From Epiperipatus broadwayi (taxonomy: Eukaryota; Onychophora; Udeonychophora; Euonychophora; Peripatidae), in assembly GCA_028023455.1 (NCBI GenBank), contig JAQFVV010012666.1, positions 847,984-911,983 on the forward strand: a stretch of DNA of 64,000 nucleotides. The letters are read 5' to 3'. The number at the start of each line of letters is the position of its first letter. The first letter of the stretch is position 1. Shown piece after piece: positions 17,441 through 27,867 of this stretch. The notes beneath the pieces were generated by a model. The model searched no databases. It was not told the origin of the DNA and worked only from the letters and a program-made list of their open reading frames with translations. Both the position numbers and the translations under genes were made by a program.

Positions 17441-20090
17441 GCAGAGGTATAATAGATTAGTATGTCATTTACTTTTACAATGCTTGATATTCATGAATGA
17501 CCATGAGATAGGACATGTGTTAGGATGTGCATTAATGGAGATCTAGAGGCAAATATTCTTAATGAAAAATGGAATGGGAAGAACAAATGGTTATTTTTTG
17601 TATTAATGTCAGTTTTTCCATCATGCTGAGTTGTAAGCCTTATTTAAGAAAAAAATGAATTGTTATTCAGATTAATCAATTGGTTGAAATGTTTAATAAA
17701 AGAAATAAGGAAAAAATATTATGAATTAATGCAAGTTTAAGCCATATGCAAGCATCATATTTTGTGTTTTGGGTTTTTTAGGTTAACGTTGGATCAGTGT
17801 TAGTCATAGAAGAATATATGGAACATTATTTTACTTTGCAAAATTCAAACAAACTGAGTAATAAGTCATCAAATAAGTGATTGAGTCTGAAAATCTATAT
17901 CCCCATTTTAATAACATCTGATTGGGGATTTGTGAAAGAGATTAAGATTTGAACACTGTCCCAAGGCTTGAAATATTTCAATGTAAATCAATCTTAGATA
18001 GAAAATAAGAAAAAGTGTTTAAAAGCATTAAAGAAGTTTCTTTGGATTGGAATGTCTGTGCACACACAACATAAATTACGTTTAGGGCCATGTTATTATG
18101 TTGTGTTGTGATATAAATAATAATTTATAAGTAAAAAGTATTTTTTTATTTAAACATTATGAAATAAATATCAACAGACAAGTGTCACTAAGTCCTGTAA
18201 TACATATAAGTACCTTAGAATGTTATTAATTAGTATTCGGTAATTGCATAAGAATTATTTAAATGGTATGTGTCATTTGATTAATTACAATTTTTTTAAT
18301 TTATTTTAACCCTTTAACTGTCCAATTGTTCATTCGCTGCAGGTGGTATCACTCAAAGCTTTTAATTAGCCGATGCACAAAATAATGTATCAATTTTTCA
18401 AAAGTTATTGACCGTTTTTTTAAATATATTCACTTTAGTTTCGTTTTTAAAAAGTATATTAGTAATTTCTCACATTATAAAAATAAATGAAAGTTTGTTC
18501 AAAAATAAATTTTGATTTTTAATTTTAAAAATATTTGTTACGGTTGACATGAAAAGAAACGGCAATCATAATTTCACGTTATGATTTTTTTTTCCCGACT
18601 TTGCAATAAATAAATAATTCTTGCTAAAATCGTAACTATTTTTGTAAAATAATATTTATTTTTGACATATTATATGAAAATAATTTGTATTTTATTTGTA
18701 TTTCATCAAAAAATATTTTTAAAATGCTCTAAAACATTCGTTTATCATTTTCAAAATAAAACAAAAGCGTTCGTAAATTTTTAATTTTTGGCAGCCATAT
18801 AAAAATTTTAACAGCCAATAAGATTCAAGAAAAGATGATGAGAAGGTGGAGCTTTTCCATTTTCTTTTGTTTACAAAATTTCAACAGCCAATAAGATTCA
18901 AGAAAAGATGTGAAAAGGCAGTGCTTAGTTTTTGTTTGACATAAATCATCAATTAATTGATTTTTTACTTGTAAAATAATTCAATAGATGGCAGTATATT
19001 ATAAAACTTTTTGCGTTCTAAAAAATGACGTTAAAACCGTAAACGTAGTCCAAAAACTAAGCAATTTACAGCGATGTCAAATTTACTCGATTAAAACGAA
19101 TATGTATCAAAAAGTGCCTCGATTAAGAACGAGTCAAACAGTTAAAAGGTTAAATGAAAGAAAAGGGAAAAGTATTATGTATCCTATAATGGATTAATTA
19201 AAATTAATTATAGGTGAATCACGTGATCGTTTTTTTAATAATTATATGTTATTTACTGAGTATAGTATAAGTAAAAGTGAAATTTTTTGAGGTATGTGTG
19301 TACAATGTGGAAAAGACAGATAAAATGTAATGGCTGATCATATAAATTCAGAGCCAGGAATGAATCAAAAAGGAATGAAAGGGAAACTCCTACATGTATG
19401 TGCAAATGACATCATTTCACAGACATGTCTATGCATGGGAGAAATGTAAATGAACGAAAAGACACAGTTATGAGTAAGCTCGATATATATATATATATAT
19501 ATATAATGTTATATTTAATGTACACCCAGAAAATTGGAAGAACATTGGTTTGATATTTTATAAGTATTTGGATGAAAGGAAATGTATAAAATTTGTATGT
19601 GTTGAAATTGTAATTGTTGTCATATCGTGTTATCAATTGTTTATTTGTTGAAGTGGTTTTAATAAAAGAAGCAGATAAAAAAATGAGAAAAAAGAAAGGG
19701 AAGTGTTTTTATAAAAATGATTTTCTAAAAAAAAAATACAAATAATTTGGCAGGCAATCATTTCTGTCCATTGTTAGTAAATATTATAAGTGAATATTGC
19801 AAAAGACAGTGTTATACTGTATCTATCTTTCAGACTGTTTGTTAATAGAACTTACAGCTTAACACATAAATCTTGACTTAGTTTACAATTAGCACTTAAG
19901 GCTTATATATTATAATTTGTCTTGATAAAATCAATACAACATATAAAGTATTTTTTCATATAATTATGGGTACACATAAGTTGGCTAGGAAAAATTGCTA
20001 ATTAATATGATTTCATTTATCTTTATTCTATAAAAACAGAAACAAAGGAAGGGGCATTTTTATATTTAATAAGGAATTCTGAATAAAATG
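17441..20090. other. Gene-free AT-rich stretch with a local direct repeat
   Basis: CAGCCAATAAGATTCAAGAA and its neighbours occur twice (18803-18838 and 18876-18910), 73 bases apart. A TA run lies at 19482-19503. The 69-codon frame at 18988-19197 is unrecognised and probably chance. Confidence 0.5.
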
Positions 20091-20094
20091 ATAC

Positions 20095-20155
20095 ATGTAG
20101 TAGCAGTAGCAGCAGTAGTAGCAGTAGTAGTAGTGGTAGTAGTATCAGCAGCAGC

Positions 20156-20213
<58 letters not shown>

Positions 20214-20276
20214 TCAGTAGTAGTAGTAGTGGTAGTACTAGTAGTAGTAGTAATAATATCATCATCATCATCATCA
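20095..20276. repeat. Imperfect (GTA)n/(GCA)n then (ATC)n trinucleotide tract
   Basis: About 50 GTA-type triplets with GCA, GTG and TCA variants and ending in CATCATCATCATCATC. The long Val and Leu runs seen in translation are repeat artefacts. Confidence 0.95.
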
Positions 20277-20341
20277 CATAAAGCATATGGTATTCAGATA
20301 TATTTTCTCCTATCTGTTGGTTAGTAAATCTCAGGATGATA

Positions 20342-20344
<3 letters not shown>

Positions 20345-20384
<40 letters not shown>
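20345..20384. repeat. (TA)n microsatellite at start of LTR-like element D
   Basis: About 20 TA units joined directly to TGTAACCGGACCC at 20385. Confidence 0.95.
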
Positions 20385-20387
<3 letters not shown>

Positions 20388-22700
20388 AACCGGACCCGCA
20401 TACAACTCTTTTATCACATCAGTTGTAACAATTTTCTGATGAGCATGCTGTAGGAAGGAACTATCAGTTGACATTCCTAATGCAGATGTTAATGCCTCCT
20501 ACAACAATATTTCCTGCTCATCAGAGGGTGTAGTACCATAGAGACTGTGAACATCTAAACATTTATATGTTTGGTTTTCCAAACAGCACCATTAGAGTTC
20601 CGTCTTACTACAACCTGACTGGCTTAGGTCTAGTTATGTCAGACGTAGCTCAGTAAGCATGAGATTCTCATGAACCAGTGCTATAATTGGTGAGTGATGC
20701 AATAAAATAAAACAAAATTGGATAACTGGATAACCAATTTAATTTTTAGTAACAATACAAATTTATTAAATAACAATTAATTAGCAATTTCTAACAAAGT
20801 TCATTTCTATCCACATGATAACTCATTTTCATTTTACTTGTAAAAGAGTTATAAGCAGTTCCTTTTTTTATCAATAGCTCATTTACAAATTCATTTATGA
20901 GAAGAAGTTTGGGAATATTCTAATTCAACAATAGTTCATTTTGAATCCATTTATGAGAAGAAGCTTGGAAATATTCTAATTTAACAATAATTCATTTTGA
21001 ATCCATTTATGAGAAGAAGCTTGGAAATATTCTAATTTAACAATAGTTCATTTTTGTATTCCTTTATGAGAAGAAGCTTGGTAGCAGTTAAGCATTTATG
21101 ATTTATATAACATTCCGTTATCTTATGAATTATTACTGATTGGTAAACATTTAAATTCAGCAATTCTTGGTTTGTGGAGTATTCATCATTTGGTAATTAA
21201 AGCATTTATAATTTAGTCAAATATAAAAGTATATTCTTATACATAAACTCTGTTACATTATAAGAAGCTTAGAAGCAATCAATGTATTTATGATTTATAC
21301 AGCATTTCATCATTTTATGAATTATTACTGATTAGTAGACATTTGAACTCAACAATTCTTGGTTTGTAGAGCATTTATCATTTGATAATTGAGGCATTGA
21401 TAATTTAGCCAAATATAAAACTATATTCATATACATAAACTCTGTTTGGCTTGTGGAGCATTTATAATTTAGTCAAATATAGAAGTATATTCTTATACAT
21501 AAACTCTGTTACATTATAAGAAGCTTAGAAGCAATCAAGCATTTATGATTTATAGAGCATTTCATCATTTTATGAATTATTACTGATTGGTAGACATTTG
21601 AACTCAACAATTCTTGGTTTGTAGAGCATTTATCATTTGATAATTGAGGCATTTATAATTCAGCCAAATATAAAACTATATTCATATACATAAACTCTGT
21701 TTGGCTTGTGGAGCATTTATAATTTAGTCAAATATAGAAGTATATTCTTATACATAAACTCTGTTACATTATAAGAAGCTTAGAAGCAATCAAGCATTTA
21801 TGATTTATAGAGCATTTCATCATTTTATGAATTATTACTGATTGGTAGACATTTGAACTCAACAATTCTTGGTTTGTAGAGCATTTATCATTTGATAATT
21901 GAGGCATTTATAATTTAGCCAAATATAAAACTATATTCATATACATAAACTCTGTTTGGCTTGTGGAGCATTTATAATTTAGTCAAATATAGAAGTATAT
22001 TCTTATACATAAACTCTGTTACATTATAAAAAGCTTAGAAGCAATCAAGCATTTATGATTTATAGAGCATTTCATCATTTTATGAATTATTACCGATTGG
22101 TAGACATTTGAACTCAGCAATTCTTGGTTTGTAGAGCATTTATCATTTGATAATTGAGGCATTTATAATTTAGCCAAATATAAAAGTATATTCACATACA
22201 TAAATTCTGTTTGGCTTGTGGAGTATTTATCATTTAGTAACAGAAGCATTTCTACTTTAGTCAAATATAAAAGTATATTCATACACATAAACTCTGTTTG
22301 GCTTGTAGAGCATTTATCATTTAGTAATTAAAGCATTTCTAATTTATATAGTAAATATGTCCAAATAATTTTATAAATAAATTTGCATGTAGCTATTTCA
22401 TAACTTCACTTTATAATGTATGATAAACATGTCCTAATATTTTACAAAACAAATTCTATGTAATTATTTCATAACTTCACTTTATAACGTATGATAAACA
22501 TGTTTTAATATTTTACAAAAACAAATTCTATGTAATTATTTCATAACTTCACTTTATAACATATGATAAACATGTTTTAATATTTTATAACATAATTACC
22601 TTCCAGTTTTGTGGTCTAGTTTATTCAAAAGAAGGTGGGTTATTTCATTTATGGAAAGTCATGGCACAGCGTGGAGAGAGTGAAGCCACTAAATTACCCC
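20385..22700 (+). mobile_element. LTR-like element D (left end seen, right end uncertain)
   Basis: Begins with TGTAACCGGACCCGC immediately after a (TA)n tract, the same arrangement as the ends of elements A and B. The first 350 bp are richer in GC than the surroundings and include a tRNA-like GTAGCTCAGTAAGC at 20644-20657. The rest is the tandem array described separately. I could not find a matching GTTACA end, so the extent and the LTR assignment are tentative. Confidence 0.35.
20870..22600. repeat. Layered tandem array (56-bp, 255-bp and about 70-bp periods)
   Basis: About 20880-21080 holds nearly four copies of a 56-bp unit (CATTTATGAGAAGAAGCTTGG). From about 21110 to 22300 a 255-bp unit repeats: TTTGGCTTGTGGAGCATTTAT recurs at about 21445, 21700, 21955 and 22210. 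Each 255-bp unit is itself made of three related subunits sharing 'gagcatttat...catttg/aatttag' text. From 22385 to 22600 about three copies of a further unit of about 70 bp (TTTCATAACTTCACTTTATA) follow. Copies of the 255-bp unit differ at only a few positions. Confidence 0.9.
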
Positions 22701-23204
22701 ATTGTCACTAAAATTTTTCTAGTAAAGCTTTCTTTTTCCATTTGCATGTTTAGTTAAAGCTATATTTTAATTTGTCAAAAGGATTAAGTAATACACTTTC
22801 TTTTTTTAAAAAAAAATTCAATATGTTCTGCTTCTCTGTGTAAGACGAAAGTTCTTTTTTTTTTTAACGACGTGCCTAATTTGAATACTGCCTCAGTTTA
22901 ACTCAAGTATCTTTTTTCTTTCTTTTTAATGATTGGATACTTAATTTCTTTTTTTTTATTGAGACAGATAAAAAAAAATAAAATAAGACGATATAACATT
23001 TTGTTCAAATCCATCAATCACAAAATTAAAAATATGATTTTTTTTAACAACTCACAGCTTTATTGCGTTCCCAATTAGACTGAATCATGCTAGACATTTT
23101 GGAATGGGGGGGAATCTTTTGAATATTTATATGAGGAACAGAATATCTGTTTCAATATATATATTAATTTTAATATTTTCACAGATAAATTATGATTTCA
23201 TATT
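22601..23204. other. Gene-free stretch rich in poly-T/poly-A runs
   Basis: No gene or element recognised. Several T8-T11 runs and a G-rich GGAATGGGGGGGAATC at about 23101 are the only notable features. Confidence 0.5.
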
Positions 23205-23247
23205 ATTATTGATTTTGGGATATTTCACGCGGTAAAATAGCTAAATA

Positions 23248-23300
23248 GTGACGTTTCGATAAAATAACAAGTACTTTATTCAAAGAGTTTTCTTTCTCAA
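23248..23300 (-). ncRNA. Hammerhead-ribozyme-like core, left PLE arm (degenerate)
   Basis: The minus strand reads CTTTGAATAAAGTACTTG then TTATTTTATCGAAACGTCAC. The CGAAACGTC block and an upstream TTGAATA in the place of CUGANGA resemble the hammerhead core known from PLE termini. Stem II is weak here, so it is probably a relic. Confidence 0.35.
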
Positions 23301-23334
23301 ATCATAGAAATATATGTGAGATTTAAAATCATTT

Positions 23335-23625
23335 TTATCTTTTTTGTTTGTCCTCATAGTTAAATTCTATTGTTTGAGAAGTTTTAAATTTTATTTTGTC
23401 TTCCAATAGCTTCTTCCAAATGTTATTAACCTTTAATTCACAACTTTCTAATATGCTCTTGGGTCTTTTCAAAATATCTATAGCTTCTCTTACCAATCTT
23501 TGGTCATACAGTTCAATTTTTGCTAGAATATTTGTTTTATCAAAATTGATATCATAATTAGTTAATTTTATATGAGAATAAATAGCTGATGAACTGGATA
23601 AATAAATATTAGAAAGGAATAACAC
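23335..23625 (-). pseudogene. C-terminal GIY-YIG domain remnant of a Penelope-like protein
   Basis: A 96-codon minus-strand frame contains SSAIYSHIKL, NFDKTNILA and VREAIDILKRPKSI, the typical end of PLE proteins: after the GIY-YIG core these proteins have '..SHI...H..dF..t.iL......R.vREAIEI.k'. The endonuclease in intact elements nicks target DNA for reverse transcription. The GIY-YIG motif itself and the reverse transcriptase are missing. A mirrored, more damaged copy of the same coding text lies at 23648-23886 on the plus strand (for example AIEIFKRPKSIN-like text around 23761-23796). This is a dead fragment left by a foldback-type PLE copy. Confidence 0.75.
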
Positions 23626-23897
23626 ATTTTGGCAGTCAGAAAAAAATCCAATTCATCAGCGATTTATTCTCATATAAAATTAAGTAATTATGATATCAAT
23701 TTTGATAAAACAAATACTCTAGCAACAATTGAACAATATGGCCAGATATTGTTAAGATAAGCTATAGAGATTTTTAAAAGGCCCAAGAGTATAAATGAAA
23801 TGTGTGAATTAAAGAAGATTAACAACATTTGGAAGAAGCTATCGGAAGACTAAATAAAATTTAAAACTTTTCAGCCAATAGGATTTCATCATCATCA

Positions 23898-24431
23898 TCA
23901 ACCATTATCAATCCACTGCAGGATGAAGGTCTCTCCAAGTTTAATCCATCTTCTCCAATCTTTAGATTCTCTTCTCCACAACACCCCTGCATATTTTCTT
24001 ATTTCATCCATCCATCTCACATGTTGTGTCTTTCTGGGTCTTTTACAATCTCTTGGAATCCAGATTAAAATTTCAATTGTCCATCTATTATCGTCTCTTC
24101 TAGCAATATGTCCATCCCAACTCCATTTCAATCTTTTAATTTTTTCAATAAGGTCAGTAACACCTGTTTGTTGTCTTACCCATACATTGCATTTTCGATC
24201 TCTTCTTGTTACTCCCAACATACATCTCTCCATATTCCTTTGAGTGGTCTGAAGTCTCTGTATTGCTCTTCTATTAAGTGTCCAAGTCTCAGATCCATAA
24301 GTAAGAACTGGTAAAACACATTTGTTAAAAACCATCCTTTTCAAACACATAGGCATATTTCCTTTTAGTATCAAGTTATTTCTACCAAAAGCACTCCAAA
24401 CAAGTTTAATTCTATGATTAATTTCCTCCAT
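23898..24431 (-). pseudogene. RTE LINE C-terminal domain
   Basis: A 177-codon frame: KLVWSAFGRNNLILKGNM, then VFNKCVLPVLTYGSETWTL, QRNMERCMLGVTRRDR, GHIARRDDNRWT and RKTQHVRWMDEIRKYAG. This is the well-known region after the reverse transcriptase in RTE and related LINEs, where 'LTYGSETW' and 'MLG.tr.Dr' are hallmarks. Its exact role is poorly defined, probably RNA or target binding. The frame stays open to its natural end just before the GAT repeat tail. It is the best-preserved part of the element, as expected for a copy whose 3' end is recognised by the retrotransposition machinery. Upstream in the same frame the reverse transcriptase is interrupted. Confidence 0.85.
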
Positions 24432-24439
24432 TATGTTTC

Positions 24440-25763
24440 CATCTGTATTAATAATCTGACCAATGTAATTCTAACTGTTAACTTCTAATTCTTCATAATC
24501 AATCTTTATTTTCATATTTTGAGCAAATTGATTAAACATTACTTTAGTCTTTTTAACATTTATCTTTAGTCCTACTTTTTTACTTTCATCTACTAGCTCC
24601 TGCAACATTTCCTGCAGCTCTGAAGCATTATTTGCAAAAACAACTACATTATCTGTGAAATCTAAATGACTTAAGTACTCTCCATTTACTTACACTTTTT
24701 AGTTTCCCATTTTAATCCACAAAATACTTCTTACAGCACTGCTGTAAAGAGTTTTGGAGATATGGAGTCACCTTGTCTTACACCTTTCTCAATGTTGATT
24801 TTTCCAGTATCATTATGTAAACTAATTGTTGCTGTTGCATTTTTATAAATATTCTTTAATATATGACAATATCCTGGATCTATACCTTGATGATCCAATG
24901 CTTTAATCACTGAAGAAATGTGTATAGAATCGAATGCCTTTTCATAATCTACAAATCCAAAACATAATGACAACTCATATTTGTTTGTCCTTTCTATGAC
25001 TTCTCACAATACCTGGATATGATCTATTGTACTAAAACCACTTTTAAATCCAATTGGTTCTCTTGGTTGGTGGAAATCCAAAGTTCTCTGTAGACGAGTT
25101 GTAATTATCTTGGTAAAAATTTTATATAAAACTGATAAAAGGCTGATAGGTCTGTAATTTCTAATATCTTCTTTATCACCTTTTTTAAATATTAAAATTA
25201 TTACTGCATTCTTCAAATCTTCCAGTACATCTTTATCATTTAGACATTTTGTATATAACTTTCCTAAAATTGTTTCTATTTCTTCATCTGCTTCTTCTAA
25301 TATATCAATTATAATTCCATCATTTCCTGGAGCCTTTCCTTTCTTCATACACTTAATTGCATGTCTCACTTCTTCATTTAAAATTCTGGGCAATTCGGAA
25401 GATGTAATAGATATAGGAGGTACTTCTTCTTTATTACTATATAATTCTTGATAAAAATCTTCTACCAATTTCATGATGTCATCTCTCTTTTTAGTAATAA
25501 TTCCATCTTTTTTTCTTATTGCGGATATAAATTTCCTACCAATACCAAAATGTTGTTTAACATTTTTGAGACTTTTAATTTTCTTCTACAGCTTTCCTTG
25601 CTATTTCACAGTTATACTTTCTTATATCATTTTCAACTATTTTCCGTACTATTTTACAAAATTCGAGATATTCAATTCTTTTTAATACATCATTTTTGTA
25701 TATCTTCATATTCCTTCTTTTCTTCATAAATTCTCTACTCTCAGTAGAAATTTTATTAGTCAA
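24440..25763 (-). pseudogene. RTE LINE reverse transcriptase, inactivated
   Basis: Pieces in order on the minus strand: linker (25575-25763, KKRRNMKIYKNDV), fingers and palm (25004-25474: AIKCMKKGKAPGNDGI, VIILIFKKGDKEDIRNYRPI, LLSVLYKIFTKI, GFKSGFSTIDHI), then 24731-24973 (FGFVDYEKAFDSI, GVRQGDSISPKLFTAVL). The last block near 24645-24672 reads LDFTDNVVVFA where active LINEs have FADD. The second catalytic aspartate is Asn, so polymerase activity should be lost. The enzyme normally copies the LINE RNA at the nicked target. Besides the active-site change there is a stop between 24973 and 25004 and a shift near 25560. This is a dead copy, although the sequence is still easily read. Confidence 0.88.
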
Positions 25764-25892
25764 TTGCTACTTTTTTTGTGCCAGCTATGTTTGTTGCAGT
25801 TTTTAAAAGTGTATCAGTTATTTTCATATTAATTTCATTCAAATCTGAATCATGTTCAAAATCTCCTAACACTTGAAACCTATTTGTAAGTT

Positions 25893-26839
25893 CTAATTTA
25901 AATTCATTAGAATGTTTCTGAAGATTAAGAATATCAATGGTAAATATTTTTTTTTTAATAATTTTTGTCTCTTTAGTTTTACATTAACACATAACTTACA
26001 CCTTACTAATCGGTGATCACTTCCTGTGTTAAATTTATTAAGAACATTACAATCTTGAAATATGTATTTTCTGTTAGTCAAAATATAATCCAATTCTGCT
26101 GTACCTTCATTTGGATGCTTCCATGTCCATTTCCTTTTAACGTTTTTTCTCAAAAAATGAATTCATAATATAAAGTTTTTCTTTTTCTGCAAACTCCACA
26201 AGTCTATGTCCTCTCGCATTTCTATTACCATAACCAAAATTACCTACAGCAATTTCATCTTTCGTTTTTCTACCAATTCTAGCATTAAAGTCTTCCATAA
26301 CAATTTTAAAATGTTGTTTACTCTGATCAAAAGCCTTTTGTACATCCATATAAAAATCTTCTACTACTTCATCACTATGAGAACTTGTTGGGGCATAAAC
26401 CTGAATTATCTGCATTTGGTATCTGCTATTAAGTTGTATAACTAATCTTGCTACTCTGTCCAATACACCATCAATCTCCACAATATTGTTCTTCCACTTT
26501 TTATTTATAATGAATCCTACTCCACTTGTATTTCCTATATGTGTGCCTTTATAACAGAGTATATGACCATTTTTTAAATCAATTGTTTCTTCTCCTTTTC
26601 TTCTAACTTCACAAAGTCCAAAAATGTCCCATTTAATATAAGACAGTTCTTCTAATTCTTGCAATCTTCCTTCACTTGAAAGTGATCTGCATATGTAAGT
26701 ACCTAAATAAAAAGTCATCATCAAAGGGCAGCCAGGGTCCACAATCAGGGTCCGCCTTCAGCCACCAACCGCTGCCTTGGTTGGTTTCTTTACAGCCTCC
26801 TGGGAATAAGGGTCATGCTTTATTTTTGTCTGTCATAAT
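25893..26839 (-). pseudogene. RTE LINE apurinic-type endonuclease and N-terminus, inactivated
   Basis: The likely start MTDKNKA lies near 26839, with a stop soon after. The main frame 26137-26742 carries CRSLSSEGRLQELEELSYIK, WDIFGLCEVRRKGE, IIQVYAPTSSHSDEVVEDFY and DFNARIG. A shift leads to 25893-26153 with AELDYILTNRKYIF and GSDHRLVRCKL. These are the endonuclease/exonuclease/phosphatase motifs: the Glu of the CEVR block, DFN, and the SDH catalytic triad part. The first-strand nick for target-primed reverse transcription is its known role. The Gly before DFN is Glu here (VMEDFN). Host databases often label such proteins 'craniofacial development protein 2-like'. The frame is broken at about 26140, so it is not functional as one protein. 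Confidence 0.88.
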
Positions 26840-27249
26840 TGTATATATGTATGTGAAAAATATTTATCATTTACACAAATATTCATTCTGCCTTATTGGG
26901 CACTGAGAAGAAAAACCATGGTGTTTCTTGATCTTAAACTCAGAGGTAAAAAGCCAATAAACTCACCACGCTGGCTAATGCATGTGGGTGAGCAGCCCAC
27001 TCATATTCGTATACTATATGAATAATCACATAGTAATAACAGCTGCAACGACAAGAATGTATGGAGTGGACATTAGGAATTTGCCCTGCTCGGTTCCTTT
27101 AAGGCCTCCAAGAGGAATCAAAGGGTCTCCTTTCAGTTAATTGCAAACTCCTTTCTGCAGCCAATAGGATTTAAGTATGAGGAAAAAGAAAACAATATTA
27201 ATGATTTTAAATCTCACATGCATACCTATGATTTGAGAAAGTGAATGCT

Positions 27250-27295
27250 TTGAGTTTGAGGAAGGTACATGTTATTGTACCGAAACAACACTATT
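27250..27295 (+). ncRNA. Hammerhead-ribozyme-like core, right PLE arm
   Basis: TTGAGGA (27256-27262) occupies the CUGANGA place. GGTAC (27264-27268) pairs with GTACC (27277-27281) as stem II around the loop ATGTTATT, and GAAAC follows. Stem I and the cleavage side are altered (AACACTATT where the other arm has GTCACTATT), so activity is doubtful. Confidence 0.4.
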
Positions 27296-27342
27296 TAGCT
27301 ACTTTACCACATGGAATATTACGAAAATAATAATTTAAAATC

Positions 27343-27418
27343 ATATATATATATATATTGGAAATAATCTATTGTCATATATATATATATATTGGAAATA
27401 ATCTATTGTATTTAGGTA
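27343..27418. repeat. Tandem duplication with (TA)n
   Basis: CATATATATATATATATTGG followed by AAATAATCTATTGT occurs twice in a row, about 37 bases apart. Confidence 0.85.
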
Positions 27419-27491
27419 GAGAGATAGTTAGATATATAGGTACTTATTTGATCATAATAATACATATTTATATATTACAATTAACTAATAC

Positions 27492-27743
27492 CTAAAAACA
27501 ATACATCATGCAAGCAATTATTTGTCTTTCCAAGTGATGTGTATGCAATGCAATAGTAGGAAACATTTTCGCTCCTCTGAGGAAGTTCAAAAATCTGTTC
27601 CGTACTCTTTTCAGGTTTATCATTAGCATCAAACCATTCTATTTTTATCCCTTTAAAAAATGGCTCCACAATATAATCACATTTTAATTTTTCTGGATTA
27701 ATGTATCTTTTACATTCTGGGTTACATAAAGGAACGCTGGAAG
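27492..27743 (-). CDS. Candidate host exon with Ig-like cysteine/tryptophan pattern
   Basis: The minus strand has an open stretch flanked by plausible splice signals: acceptor TTTTAG at 27744-27749 (or CCAG at 27737-27740) and donor G|GTATTAG at about 27490. The encoded peptide includes CNPECKRYINPEKLKCDYIV, FFKGIKIEWFDANDKPEK, FELPQRSENVSYYCIAYTSL and GKTNNCLHD. A Cys, a Trp 15 residues later and a YYC about 28 residues after that resemble a short C2/I-type immunoglobulin domain, which would suggest a secreted or cell-surface protein. The extra cysteines (CNPEC, NNC) could form further disulphides. No neighbouring exon was found within the window, and the closest flanks are PLE and (TA)n repeats. 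It could also be an isolated pseudo-exon. The absence of transposon motifs and the sensible composition make it the best candidate host gene piece here. Confidence 0.4.
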
Positions 27744-27773
27744 CTAAAAGTAATATATATATATATATATATT

Positions 27774-27786
27774 ATACAGATATCAA

Positions 27787-27824
<38 letters not shown>

Positions 27825-27837
27825 TTGATATCTGTAT
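27774..27837. repeat. Perfect inverted repeat with (TA)n core
   Basis: ATACAGATATCAAATTATA at 27774-27792 and its exact inverse at 27819-27837 enclose about 13 TA pairs. It can extrude as a cruciform of 64 bases. Confidence 0.92.
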
Positions 27838-27867
27838 TTCTTCAAATCAATATGCATAATCTTATAC

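Larger units (their letters stand above)
23887..27157 (-). mobile_element. RTE-type LINE, essentially full length, decayed
   Basis: A 3.27-kb unit bounded by a repeated 15-base sequence, CAGCCAATAGGATTT, at 23872-23886 and 27158-27172. This is a target-site duplication, part of which (GGCTG) might instead belong to the LINE 5' end. The minus strand begins CAGAAAGGAGTTTGC, carries an apurinic-type endonuclease, a reverse transcriptase and a C-terminal extension in that order, and ends in (GATGAT)n. A short trinucleotide tail instead of poly(A), the 3.3-kb length and a single reading frame fit the RTE clade. The frame is broken by several stops and shifts. A second copy with the same 5' end lies at 62672-64000. 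Confidence 0.85.
23205..27340 (-). mobile_element. Penelope-like element foldback, split by an RTE LINE (PLE-5)
   Basis: The left arm 23205-23606 and a right arm made of 23648-23886 plus 27173-27330 are inverted copies of each other. The arms encode the C-terminal part of a PLE protein (GIY-YIG endonuclease tail), and both end in a GAAAC-containing block that looks like a hammerhead core. Inverted partial copies around a PLE end are a known feature of this group. The LINE at 23887-27157 interrupts the right arm. The text matches across the break: 'ttgtttgagaagttttaaattt' of the left arm answers 'aaatttaaaacttttcagccaa' of the right, and 'tttaactatgagga' answers 'tttaagtatgagga' on the far side of the LINE. 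Confidence 0.75.

Noticed and set aside
18803-18910. CAGCCAATAAGATT repeats resembling the LINE target CAGCCAATAGGATT
   Set aside because: The similarity is about a dozen bases, there is no LINE or PLE sequence nearby, and the surrounding text differs; probably coincidence.
20023-20324. Poly-Leu (minus) and poly-Val (plus) frames over the GTA tract
   Set aside because: Direct translation of a trinucleotide microsatellite in two strands; the frames end soon after the repeat.
20640-20700. Possible tRNA gene (GTAGCTCAGTAAGC...)
   Set aside because: The D-arm-like start is good, but no complete anticodon stem, B box or acceptor stem closes a cloverleaf.
20870-22600. CRISPR-like array
   Set aside because: The units are contiguous tandem repeats without unique spacers, in animal-type DNA.
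23923-24314. Plus-strand frames opposite the RTE C-terminal domain
   Set aside because: Antisense shadows of the minus-strand LINE frame, as are 25448-25729 and 26206-26445; 63403-63834 is the minus-strand shadow of the second copy.
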